From the NCBI GenBank assembly GCA_948750805.1, contig CAPZYV010000041.1, forward strand, positions 1 to 8,163: a stretch of DNA of 8,163 nt, written 5' to 3'. A model generated the notes under the pieces. The model saw only the letters and a program-made list of their open reading frames with translations. It had not been told where the DNA came from and did not search any database. The position numbers were made by a program, and so were the translations under genes. Shown one piece after another: positions 1 to 6,045 of this stretch. Positions within the stretch are counted from its first letter, which is position 1; each line of letters starts with the position of its first letter. This DNA is from an uncultured Bacilli bacterium (lineage in GTDB: Bacteria; Bacillota_I; Bacilli_A; RF39; UBA660).

Positions 1-833
1 GTTCAAATGATAGCAGTGATAGCATTTGCATGAAATATCAAAAAAAAGATAAAAGAGTAAAATATTTATTTAAAGAAAATGGCGGAGTTTCTAGTGCAAG
101 AAATTATGGAATAAATATATCTAAAGGAAAATGGATAATGTTTCTTGATTCAGATGATTATTTAGACAAAAAAAGTTTAGAAAATATAATTACAAGTATC
201 AAAGATAAGAATATTTTATATTCACTAAATAGAAAAATGTATATTTTAGAAAATAAATATAAATTTGATAATAATTTAAATCAAGAATTTGATTCTATGG
301 AATTTATTACAGATATAATAAATGGCAAACAAATGGGTGTAGTATGGGGTTATTTATTCAATGCAAATTTTGTCAAAAAAATGAAATTTGACCAAAATAC
401 TTTTTATCTTGAAGATACATTATTTTTAATAAATTATATAAAAGAATGTAAAATAAAACATATTAAATTTATTTCATATAAAACTTATTACAACTATATT
501 TTTAATAATGATGGAATTACAAAAAGTGGTAAAGACTTAGTTAAAAAATGTCATTCTTTTATCTATTCATTAGATAATATAAATAAAATTTTAGACTATA
601 AATATGACGATAAAATTAAATTAAAAAAAGTTAGAATTTTAGAAGAAGAATTAAGATTAGCGGATGATATTAAAGATTATAAAATAGTTTGTCACGAAAT
701 AAACATTGAAAAGTATACTGATAATAAAATTAGATTTAAAGTTTTTTCTTTTATATATAGAAATAAGTATTATATTCTTCTTAAATTATATTATACTATC
801 AGAAAATTTGCAAAAAAATTAAAAATTAGATGA
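1..833 (+). CDS. Family 2 glycosyltransferase, 5'-truncated by window edge
   Basis: This is the C-terminal part of a GT-A fold family 2 glycosyltransferase that would transfer a sugar from a nucleotide-sugar donor during surface-polysaccharide repeat-unit assembly at the cytoplasmic face of the membrane. The frame is open to the window edge. Codons from base 3 read SNDSSDSIC before the first ATG at 30, matching the conserved 'DGS-D-S' donor-binding region of GT2 enzymes, so that ATG is internal and roughly 45-55 residues are missing. Counting from that Met, visible motifs are ENGGVSSARNYGI (16-28), the metal-binding DSDD (40-43) in FLDSDDYL, and an acidic ED pair (128-129) in the position where GT2 enzymes carry the catalytic base. 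The C-terminus is Lys-rich. It ends 14 nt before the recommended start of the pyruvyl transferase gene, so the two are probably co-transcribed. Donor and acceptor cannot be told from the sequence. The family call is firm. Confidence 0.93.
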   Translation, partial: SNDSSDSICMKYQKKDKRVKYLFKENGGVSSARNYGINISKGKWIMFLDSDDYLDKKSLENIITSIKDKNILYSLNRKMYILENKYKFDNNLNQEFDSMEFITDIINGKQMGVVWGYLFNANFVKKMKFDQNTFYLEDTLFLINYIKECKIKHIKFISYKTYYNYIFNNDGITKSGKDLVKKCHSFIYSLDNINKILDYKYDDKIKLKKVRILEEELRLADDIKDYKIVCHEINIEKYTDNKIRFKVFSFIYRNKYYILLKLYYTIRKFAKKLKIR

Positions 834-839
834 AAGGAA
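832..839 (+). promoter_or_regulatory. Shine-Dalgarno site deciding the start of the pyruvyl transferase gene
   Basis: GAAAGGAA overlaps the stop of the preceding gene and lies 8 nt before the ATG at 848. The upstream in-frame ATG at 830 has only A/T-rich sequence before it with no purine-rich site, so 848 is the better start. Confidence 0.7.
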
Positions 840-847
840 ACAACAAA

Positions 848-1960
848 ATGAAAAAAATAGGAATAGTCACATTTCATAGAGCTCATAATTATGGAGCTGT
901 ACTACAAGCTTATGCATTAAGTTCTTTTCTTAATAAAAAAGGATATGATACAAAAATAATAGATTATTATAATCATAAGATATATGACCAGTATAAACCC
1001 ATTAGGCCTATATCTAAAAACATTATATCATGGGCTAAACTATCATTAATAGACATAAAGAATTATAAAAAGCGTAAAAATAAATATGAAAAATTTAATT
1101 GCTTTATTGAGTCCTTACCACTAACTAATACATATACAGAACATAAATTGAAAAATACTAAATTACCTTTTGATACTTTAATATCAGGAAGTGACCAAGT
1201 TTGGAATAAAAATATATGTGGAAAGTTATCAGATGTATATACTCTTAATTTTATTTCTAATGATGCCAATAAAATATCTTATGCTGCTAGTGTAGGGAAT
1301 AATAATTTATTAAATACATATAAAGAAGAATATATAAATAAATTATCTAATTTTAATTATATATCTGTACGTGAAGAAGATACAAAAGAAGTTTTGTCAA
1401 AAATTATTAACAAAGATATTTATACGGTGCTCGACCCTACATTACTATTAACTAAAGAAGATTGGAACGAAATTGTAACTTCTAAAAGTCAAGTTAAAGA
1501 AAAATATATATTGGCGTATGTTGTTCAAGATAATCCAGAATATTATAAAATTGTAAATTATTTATCTAATAAAACAGGATTACCGGTAGTTCATTTTGGA
1601 ATTAATAGTAATAGATATAACAAAGTATTAAAATCTTTATATACCGCGAGCCCACTAGAGTTTGTAGAATATATTAAAAATGCCGAATATATTATTACAA
1701 CATCATTTCACGCTACAGTATTTTCTATAATATACAACAAAAAATTTTTTGTTGTACCTCATAAGCAAACAGGAGTTAGGGTAACCAATTTATTAAAATT
1801 ACTAAGTATTAAAGGAAGGATAGTAAATAACCTTGACGAATTTAAAAAAATTGATTATAATTTTAAAACTGATTGGTCTAATGTCAATAAAAAATTAGAA
1901 GAAAAAAGAAAAGAGTCAATTGATTGGATAATTAGCTCTATAGAAAAAATTAGAAAGTGA
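848..1960 (+). CDS. Polysaccharide pyruvyl transferase family protein
   Basis: A 370-aa protein of the polysaccharide pyruvyl transferase family (PF04230, CsaB/WcaK-like, GT-B-like fold). Characterised members transfer pyruvate from phosphoenolpyruvate to a sugar hydroxyl pair, forming a ketal on surface glycans. Visible landmarks from the ATG at 848 are the N-terminal strand-loop FHRAHNYGAVLQAYAL (about 9-24), SGSDQVWN (113-120), YAASVGN, VREEDTKEVL, VLDPTLLL and, in the C-terminal half, TTSFHATVFS with His288. Length is normal for the family. An in-frame ATG at 830 would add six residues and overlap the previous stop, but it lacks a ribosome binding site. The flippase gene starts 4 nt downstream. 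The 'FHxAxNYGAVLQAYAL' subtype frequently neighbours FrhB-like ferredoxin proteins, as it does here. No member of that subtype that I know of has a firmly assigned substrate, so pyruvylation itself is inferred from the family. Confidence 0.9.
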   Translation: MKKIGIVTFHRAHNYGAVLQAYALSSFLNKKGYDTKIIDYYNHKIYDQYKPIRPISKNIISWAKLSLIDIKNYKKRKNKYEKFNCFIESLPLTNTYTEHKLKNTKLPFDTLISGSDQVWNKNICGKLSDVYTLNFISNDANKISYAASVGNNNLLNTYKEEYINKLSNFNYISVREEDTKEVLSKIINKDIYTVLDPTLLLTKEDWNEIVTSKSQVKEKYILAYVVQDNPEYYKIVNYLSNKTGLPVVHFGINSNRYNKVLKSLYTASPLEFVEYIKNAEYIITTSFHATVFSIIYNKKFFVVPHKQTGVRVTNLLKLLSIKGRIVNNLDEFKKIDYNFKTDWSNVNKKLEEKRKESIDWIISSIEKIRK

Positions 1961-1964
1961 TAAA

Positions 1965-3395
1965 ATGAATAGAGAAAAGAAGTTATTTAAAAATACAATA
2001 ATAATAACTATAGGTAAGATTTGTACCCAGCTTATAACTTTTTTTCTATTGCCTTTATATACGGGGGTTTTATCTACTGAAGAATACGGAATAGTTGATT
2101 TATTAAATACTTTAGTGGCTTTGTTACTACCTATAATGACTTTTCAAATAGAACAAGCTCTATTTAGAAATTTAATTGAAGTTAGAGATAATGAAGAAGA
2201 CAAACAAAAAATAATTTCAAGTGGTGTATTAACAGTAGTTATGCAATGTACTTTATATTTAATATTATTTTTTATAATATCACCTTTTGTAAATAATAAA
2301 TATAAACTATTTTTAGCTACAAATGTTATTACTTATACTTTTTTATCGCTTTTTCAACAAATAGCAAGAGGAGTTGGCGATAATAAAAACTATGCTATAG
2401 GTAGCTTTATTAGTGCTTTATTTACTATAATTTTTAATATATTATTTTTAGTGATATTTAAATTAGGAGCATCTGGAATGCTTTTGGGAACAATGTTAGG
2501 ACAACTTATTGCTACTGCATATTTATTACTTATATTAAAACTATATAAGTATATTAAAATAAAATCATATTACAAACAAATAGTAAGAAAGCTATTAACA
2601 TATTCAATACCATTAATTCCAAATGCCATCTCTTGGTGGATATTTAATGCCTCTGATCGTGTTATTGTCTCAAGTATTTTAGGTGTTGACCAAAATGGTA
2701 TTTTAGCAGCATCTTTAAAATTTTCAGCAGTTTTTATAACTTTATATAACATATTTAATATGAGTTGGACAGAATCAATAGTATTAAGTATTGAAGATAA
2801 AGATATTGAGAACTATTTTAATAAGATATTCAATGTTATAATAGGCATATTTACTTCTATAGCTTTATGTATTATTGCTTTTATTCCATTTGTTTTTCCA
2901 ATTCTAATAAATGTAAAATTTAGTGATGGTTATGGTTTAATTCCTATTTCAATAATAGCTTCATTATTTAATGTAGTAGTTGGATTAATTAGTGTTATTT
3001 ATATTGCCCAAAAAAACACTCGTGCTGTTGCTAACACTTCAATCATATCAGCAATAATTAATATAAGTGTTCATTTAATATTAATTAAATTTATAGGACT
3101 ATATGCTGCAGTAATTTCAACATTAGTAGCATTTTTCATAATGAGCCTATATAGATTAATCGATATTAAAAGAAAATATTTTAAAATAAAAATAAATAAA
3201 CAACTTATAATTAAATTTATTATAGCTTTACTATTAATTATAATGTGCTATTATATAAATAATATTGTTTTAAATATATTATCTTTATTAGTAGCTATTA
3301 TAAATGCATGGGATATTAATAAAGATTCGATAAATATTGTAATCGATATGATTTCAAAAAAATTAAAAAAGATTAAAGGTGGTACAAATGAATAA
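1965..3395 (+). CDS. Wzx-type oligosaccharide flippase (MOP superfamily membrane protein)
   Basis: A 476-aa integral membrane protein of the polysaccharide biosynthesis/flippase family (MOP exporter superfamily), expected to flip undecaprenyl-diphosphate-linked repeat units across the cytoplasmic membrane. It opens with the typical basic start and first helix (a KKLFKNT-like N-terminus, then ITIGKICTQLITFFLLPLY), with STEEYGIVDLL following, a hallmark of this family. About 12-14 hydrophobic segments alternate with short Lys-rich loops, including conspicuous ones near residues 90-112, 150-170, 290-315, 360-395 and 412-450. The tail (about 455-476) is hydrophilic and Lys-rich. The ATG is 4 nt after the previous stop with a weak GAAAG site inside the preceding gene, suggesting translational coupling. 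Its last bases overlap the next gene by 8 nt. Length is normal. The transported glycan is not identifiable from sequence. Confidence 0.92.
   Translation: MNREKKLFKNTIIITIGKICTQLITFFLLPLYTGVLSTEEYGIVDLLNTLVALLLPIMTFQIEQALFRNLIEVRDNEEDKQKIISSGVLTVVMQCTLYLILFFIISPFVNNKYKLFLATNVITYTFLSLFQQIARGVGDNKNYAIGSFISALFTIIFNILFLVIFKLGASGMLLGTMLGQLIATAYLLLILKLYKYIKIKSYYKQIVRKLLTYSIPLIPNAISWWIFNASDRVIVSSILGVDQNGILAASLKFSAVFITLYNIFNMSWTESIVLSIEDKDIENYFNKIFNVIIGIFTSIALCIIAFIPFVFPILINVKFSDGYGLIPISIIASLFNVVVGLISVIYIAQKNTRAVANTSIISAIINISVHLILIKFIGLYAAVISTLVAFFIMSLYRLIDIKRKYFKIKINKQLIIKFIIALLLIIMCYYINNIVLNILSLLVAIINAWDINKDSINIVIDMISKKLKKIKGGTNE
3375..3382 (+). promoter_or_regulatory. Shine-Dalgarno site deciding the start of the FrhB-like gene
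   Basis: AAAGGTGG ends 5 nt before the ATG at 3388. An alternative GTG at 3379 lies inside this site and so cannot use it. The ATG at 3388 is therefore preferred. Confidence 0.7.
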
Positions 3396-4524
3396 TTATT
3401 TTGATACTTTTGCAAAAAAAGATTGTAATGGTTGTGGTGCTTGTGCCTTAAGATGTCCTAAAGGCGCAATTAAAATGCAAGAAGATGAAGAGGGCTTTTT
3501 ATATCCGGTAATCGATGAAAGTAAATGTATTCATTGTGGCTTATGTAAAAAAATATGTAGTAATATTCCTGTAGAAAACCAATTTAAAGCAAAAGTTTAT
3601 GCAGCTAAAAATAAAAATAATGAAAGAAGACTCTCTAGTACTTCTGGTGGGATTTTTAATATATTAGCAGAACATATAATTTCAAAAAATGGTATAATAT
3701 TTGGTGTAAAATACGATGAAAATTTAAAAGTTGTTCATGATTATGCTGAAAGTACAGAAGATTGTAAAAAATTTAGTATATCAAAATATGTAAGAAGTGA
3801 CTTAAAAGGAGCATATCAAGAAGTAGAAAAATTTTTAAAGCTGGGCAAATATGTATTATTTACTGGTACACCATGCCAAAACTATGGATTAAAAAAATAC
3901 TTACAAAAAGACTATTCGAATCTTATATTATGTGAAATTGTGTGCCATTCTAATCCATCTCCTAAGGTATTTGAAATATATAAAAAGAATATTGAAAAAA
4001 TAAATAATAAAAAAATAAAAAATTATTATTTTAGAAGCAAGAATCCGAATCTAAGTAATCCATATGTTGAATTCGATGATGGAAAAATAAAAGAATATTT
4101 AGCATTTAATACAGCATTTAATTCAATGCTTATAAGCAGACCTGCTTGTAGTAACTGTAGATTTTGCGACACAAATAGAAAAGCTGATATAACTATTGGA
4201 GATTTTTGGGGAGTAGAAAAATTTTTCCCAGGATTTGATGATAAAAAAGGAGTTTCACTACTATGCATAAATTCCTTGAAAGGTATGAATATTTTTGACG
4301 AAATAAAAAATAAAATAACATATCAAGAATCAAATATTGAAAATGCTTTTAAGTATAACCACCATAGTAATGTACCAGTTCATAAAAATAGAGATATGTT
4401 CTTTAAAGGTATTTCGGATGGCACAATAAATGAAACTAATATTATTAAATATATGAACAAATATAATCAAAAAACTTTATATAAAAAAGTTATTGGTAAA
4501 CTAAAACATATTTTAAAGAAATAG
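3388..4524 (+). CDS. Ferredoxin/FrhB-like iron-sulfur protein of polysaccharide loci (F420 hydrogenase beta-subunit family)
   Basis: A 378-aa protein with three recognisable parts. First is an N-terminal double 4Fe-4S ferredoxin domain, with Cys13/16/19/23 and Cys47/50/53/57, each CxxCxxCxxxC. Next is an FrhB/FdhB N-terminal-like segment (about 65-135) with the family signature around STSGGIFNILAEHI. Last is an FrhB/FdhB C-terminal domain (about 145-310) with LFTGTPCQ (Cys163), CEIVCH (Cys182, Cys186), a CxxCxxC cluster (Cys254/257/260) and ADITIGDFWG. True FrhB subunits bind FAD and reduce coenzyme F420, but F420 chemistry is not expected here. Homologues in exopolysaccharide and capsule operons are commonly annotated 'coenzyme F420 hydrogenase' by similarity only. 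Context (pyruvyl transferase, flippase, glycosyltransferase, overlapping the flippase by 8 nt) points to a flavin/Fe-S redox or modification step on the glycan, reaction unknown. The domain call is firm and the function is inference. Confidence 0.88.
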   Translation: MNNYFDTFAKKDCNGCGACALRCPKGAIKMQEDEEGFLYPVIDESKCIHCGLCKKICSNIPVENQFKAKVYAAKNKNNERRLSSTSGGIFNILAEHIISKNGIIFGVKYDENLKVVHDYAESTEDCKKFSISKYVRSDLKGAYQEVEKFLKLGKYVLFTGTPCQNYGLKKYLQKDYSNLILCEIVCHSNPSPKVFEIYKKNIEKINNKKIKNYYFRSKNPNLSNPYVEFDDGKIKEYLAFNTAFNSMLISRPACSNCRFCDTNRKADITIGDFWGVEKFFPGFDDKKGVSLLCINSLKGMNIFDEIKNKITYQESNIENAFKYNHHSNVPVHKNRDMFFKGISDGTINETNIIKYMNKYNQKTLYKKVIGKLKHILKK

Positions 4525-4559
4525 TTAATAAATGGCTGTTTCTTTTTATATTTTTCTTT
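4515..4559 (+). terminator. Probable intrinsic terminator of the polysaccharide operon
   Basis: AAAGAAATAG (4515-4524, containing the TAG stop of the FrhB-like gene) pairs with CTGTTTCTTT (4536-4545), giving a 10-bp stem with one G-U pair and an 11-nt loop. A T-rich run continues to about 4559. The stem has few G-C pairs, so strength is uncertain, but position and the T-tract fit an operon end. Confidence 0.5.
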
Positions 4560-4585
4560 ACTTATATTAACCTTTATGTTAATAT
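4557..4585 (+). promoter_or_regulatory. Putative promoter of the toxin-antitoxin operon (extended -10)
   Basis: A -35-like TTTACT (4557-4562) is separated by 17 nt from TAATAT (4580-4585). TG at 4577-4578, one base before the hexamer, makes an extended -10. Predicted transcription start is near 4592, about 24 nt before the toxin ATG. This is a motif-based call in an AT-rich background. Confidence 0.45.
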
Positions 4586-4586
4586 A
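4563..4586. promoter_or_regulatory. Candidate operator: 9-bp inverted repeat in the toxin-antitoxin promoter
   Basis: TATATTAAC (4563-4571) and GTTAATATA (4578-4586) are perfect inverted copies separated by CTTTAT. The repeat fills the spacer and covers the -10 of the putative promoter, where binding of the helix-turn-helix antitoxin (alone or with toxin) would block RNA polymerase, as is usual for HigBA-type operons. AT-only palindromes of this length do arise by chance in this composition, so the position is the main support. Confidence 0.45.
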
Positions 4587-4591
4587 TAGAC

Positions 4592-4612
4592 AGAAAAGGA
4601 GTAGAAAGGAGT
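4592..4612 (+). promoter_or_regulatory. Tandem Shine-Dalgarno repeats before the toxin gene
   Basis: AGAAAAGGAGT (4592-4602) is immediately followed by AGAAAGGAGT (4603-4612). The second copy is only 4 nt from the ATG at 4616. No start codon is suitably placed for the first copy alone, so both appear to serve the same gene. Confidence 0.55.
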
Positions 4613-4615
4613 TTT

Positions 4616-4942
4616 ATGAAAGTTTTATACACCAAGAGCTACGATAATACATTTAAAAATTTAAAAAAACATTATAAAGAATTAAGCGAACTAAATGATA
4701 TATTAGATTTAATAAATAATAGTACAGATTTTAATGAACTAAATAATAACTCTTTAGCTAAACTTTATGATTTTGAACCTTTGAAATATCAATTAAGCGA
4801 ATTCTACTCTTTCAAATTAAATAATAAAGTCATAAGATTAATAGTAAGACCAGTAGATAATAATCTTCTTGAGTTATCATATATTAGTTATGAACATTAT
4901 AAAGACTTTAATAAGAAAAAGGTGACATATTATGATGAATAA
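4616..4942 (+). CDS. RelE/HigB-like toxin of a type II toxin-antitoxin module
   Basis: A 108-aa protein with the size and layout of RelE/ParE-superfamily toxins, which typically cleave mRNA at the ribosome. The features are an N-terminal strand and two charged helices (about 1-45), then the beta-sheet core around YSFKLNNKVIRLIVRP (about 64-79) and a C-terminal strand ending in ELSYISYEHYKDF. Glu93-His94-Tyr95 falls where HigB-type enzymes carry C-terminal catalytic residues; that assignment is by analogy. Identification rests on these motifs plus the strongly diagnostic downstream gene, a HigA-like HTH protein overlapping it by 11 nt. Toxin-first order is the HigBA arrangement. Tandem ribosome binding sites precede the start at 4616. 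No signal peptide or membrane segment is seen. It could also be an inactive relative, since the key residues differ from those of classical RelE. Confidence 0.75.
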   Translation: MKVLYTKSYDNTFKNLKKHYKELSELNDILDLINNSTDFNELNNNSLAKLYDFEPLKYQLSEFYSFKLNNKVIRLIVRPVDNNLLELSYISYEHYKDFNKKKVTYYDE

Positions 4943-5966
4943 ATTTGGTAAAGAATTAGGTAAATTTTTAGAATTTAATAATATAAGCATTAAAGAATTT
5001 GCAGATAGAATTGATACAACTCCTAAAAATTTAAATGATTTAATAAAAGGAAATATCGAATTATCTAATAAAATAATTTATAATATTTCTTTTGTGACTA
5101 ATATTCCTTCTTCATATATTGAAAATGTTGAAAATAATTTTAAATTAGATAAAAAAATTGATAATTATCTAAGCAAAGAAAATATTACTATCAAAAATTA
5201 TATTAATAAGTTTAGTTATAAAGAATTCAGTAAACTATATGATTATAAATTTTCTAATGAACGAAATGATTATGCCATTGCTAAAGATATTTTAAAATAC
5301 TTAAGAATTACTAATCCTGAAAGTTTATATAAAGAGAATAATTCAATTTTCTATAAAAGTAAAAATGATAAACCAGAATTACTAGCCTTATGGTTAGAGC
5401 GTTGCTTTAAAGTTGTTAGTAATCAAAAAGTCAAAGAATATAATAAAGCTAATATTGATAAAATTATAATTTATATTAAAGAAGAAGCAAAATATAATAA
5501 ATTTAATGAAGTAAATTTAAAAAAAATATTTAATCAATATGGAATATATCTGGCTATTGAAAATGATTTAAAAGGGTCAAAAATCAGAGGTGCTTTTAAA
5601 GTATTAAATAATAAACCAGCTATATATATTACCAAAAAGCATAAAAGATATGCGGATATTTATTTTGCATTATTGCATGAGCTTGCCCATTGTAAAAGTG
5701 ATTTTAATAGAGCTAAAAATGGAAGTATTATAAGTATTCAAGAAGAAGAGAATATTGAAGATTATGAGCTTAAAGCTGATAAAACAGCTCTTAACTGGAT
5801 GATAGAAGATGAATTATATCAAGAAATAAAAAATAATTATCAAAAAATAACTTATTACGATGTTGTTAAATCATTTCTCGTATATCGTTTAGCAAAAGAT
5901 AAAATAATTAATTACTCATCTGATATATATCAATTATATAATCCAATATTAGATGATATTAATTAA
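4932..5966 (+). CDS. HigA-like XRE antitoxin fused to ImmA/IrrE (HExxH) metallopeptidase domain
   Basis: A 344-aa cytoplasmic protein. Residues about 5-65 form an XRE/HigA-like helix-turn-helix (FLEFNNISIKEFADRI, then NDLIKGNIELS), and the segment IPSSYIENVENNFK matches the end of HigA-type domains. A helical linker (about 70-190) precedes an ImmA/IrrE-type (DUF955/COG2856) domain with the zinc motif HELAH (His249, Glu250, His253). A likely third ligand is Glu279 in YELKAD. Expected roles are to bind and neutralise the toxin encoded just upstream and repress the shared promoter. The peptidase half may control antitoxin or toxin stability, as ImmA and IrrE/DdrO peptidases cleave repressors. 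The ATG at 4932 (a second at 4935) sits 7 nt after AAAAAGGTG and overlaps the toxin's end by 11 nt, implying translational coupling. All three zinc-ligand positions appear intact, so the peptidase is probably active. The domain call is firm, and the antitoxin role is inferred from context. Confidence 0.87.
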   Translation: MMNKFGKELGKFLEFNNISIKEFADRIDTTPKNLNDLIKGNIELSNKIIYNISFVTNIPSSYIENVENNFKLDKKIDNYLSKENITIKNYINKFSYKEFSKLYDYKFSNERNDYAIAKDILKYLRITNPESLYKENNSIFYKSKNDKPELLALWLERCFKVVSNQKVKEYNKANIDKIIIYIKEEAKYNKFNEVNLKKIFNQYGIYLAIENDLKGSKIRGAFKVLNNKPAIYITKKHKRYADIYFALLHELAHCKSDFNRAKNGSIISIQEEENIEDYELKADKTALNWMIEDELYQEIKNNYQKITYYDVVKSFLVYRLAKDKIINYSSDIYQLYNPILDDIN

Positions 5967-5974
5967 TAACTAGC

Positions 5975-6003
5975 TTTATTTAAAAGAATCATTATGTTAA
6001 AAT
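5975..6003 (+). promoter_or_regulatory. Putative galE promoter (extended -10)
   Basis: TAAAAT (5998-6003) is a 5/6 match to the -10 consensus, preceded by TG at 5995-5996 as an extended -10. A weak -35-like TTTATT (5975-5980) lies 17 nt upstream. Predicted transcription start is near 6010, leaving a leader of about 36 nt that contains the AAGAAGGAA ribosome binding site (6031-6039). Confidence 0.5.
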
Positions 6004-6045
6004 ATTCATATAGTGTTAATTTATAATTGAAAGAAGGAACAAAAA

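Noticed and set aside
830..832. Upstream ATG as start of the pyruvyl transferase gene
   Set aside because: No ribosome binding site precedes it, and the ATG at 848 has a well-spaced GAAAGGAA.
1063..1269. Minus-strand open frame of 68 codons
   Set aside because: It lies entirely inside the pyruvyl transferase gene, has no ribosome binding site or recognisable domain, and reads as a frame shadow.
2570..2752. Minus-strand open frame of 60 codons
   Set aside because: It is internal to the flippase gene with no start signals or family resemblance.
3379..3381. GTG as start of the FrhB-like gene
   Set aside because: It lies within the Shine-Dalgarno sequence that serves the ATG at 3388.
4026..4268. 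Minus-strand open frame of 80 codons
   Set aside because: It is antisense to the well-supported FrhB-like C-terminal domain and its translation has no recognisable motif.
3388..4524. Genuine coenzyme F420 hydrogenase beta subunit
   Set aside because: No hydrogenase subunits are nearby, the host looks like a Firmicute, and the gene is embedded in a polysaccharide operon, so only the fold is shared.
5957..5968. 12-bp palindrome TATTAATTAATA at the end of the antitoxin gene as a second operator
   Set aside because: It is A/T only, within coding sequence and the stop, and plausible by chance. Its half-site only loosely resembles the promoter repeat.
6022..6027. Perfect TATAAT before galE as its -10
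   Set aside because: Transcription would start near 6034, inside the ribosome binding site, and no -35 sits at 17 nt. The TG-TAAAAT at 5995-6003 is a better fit.
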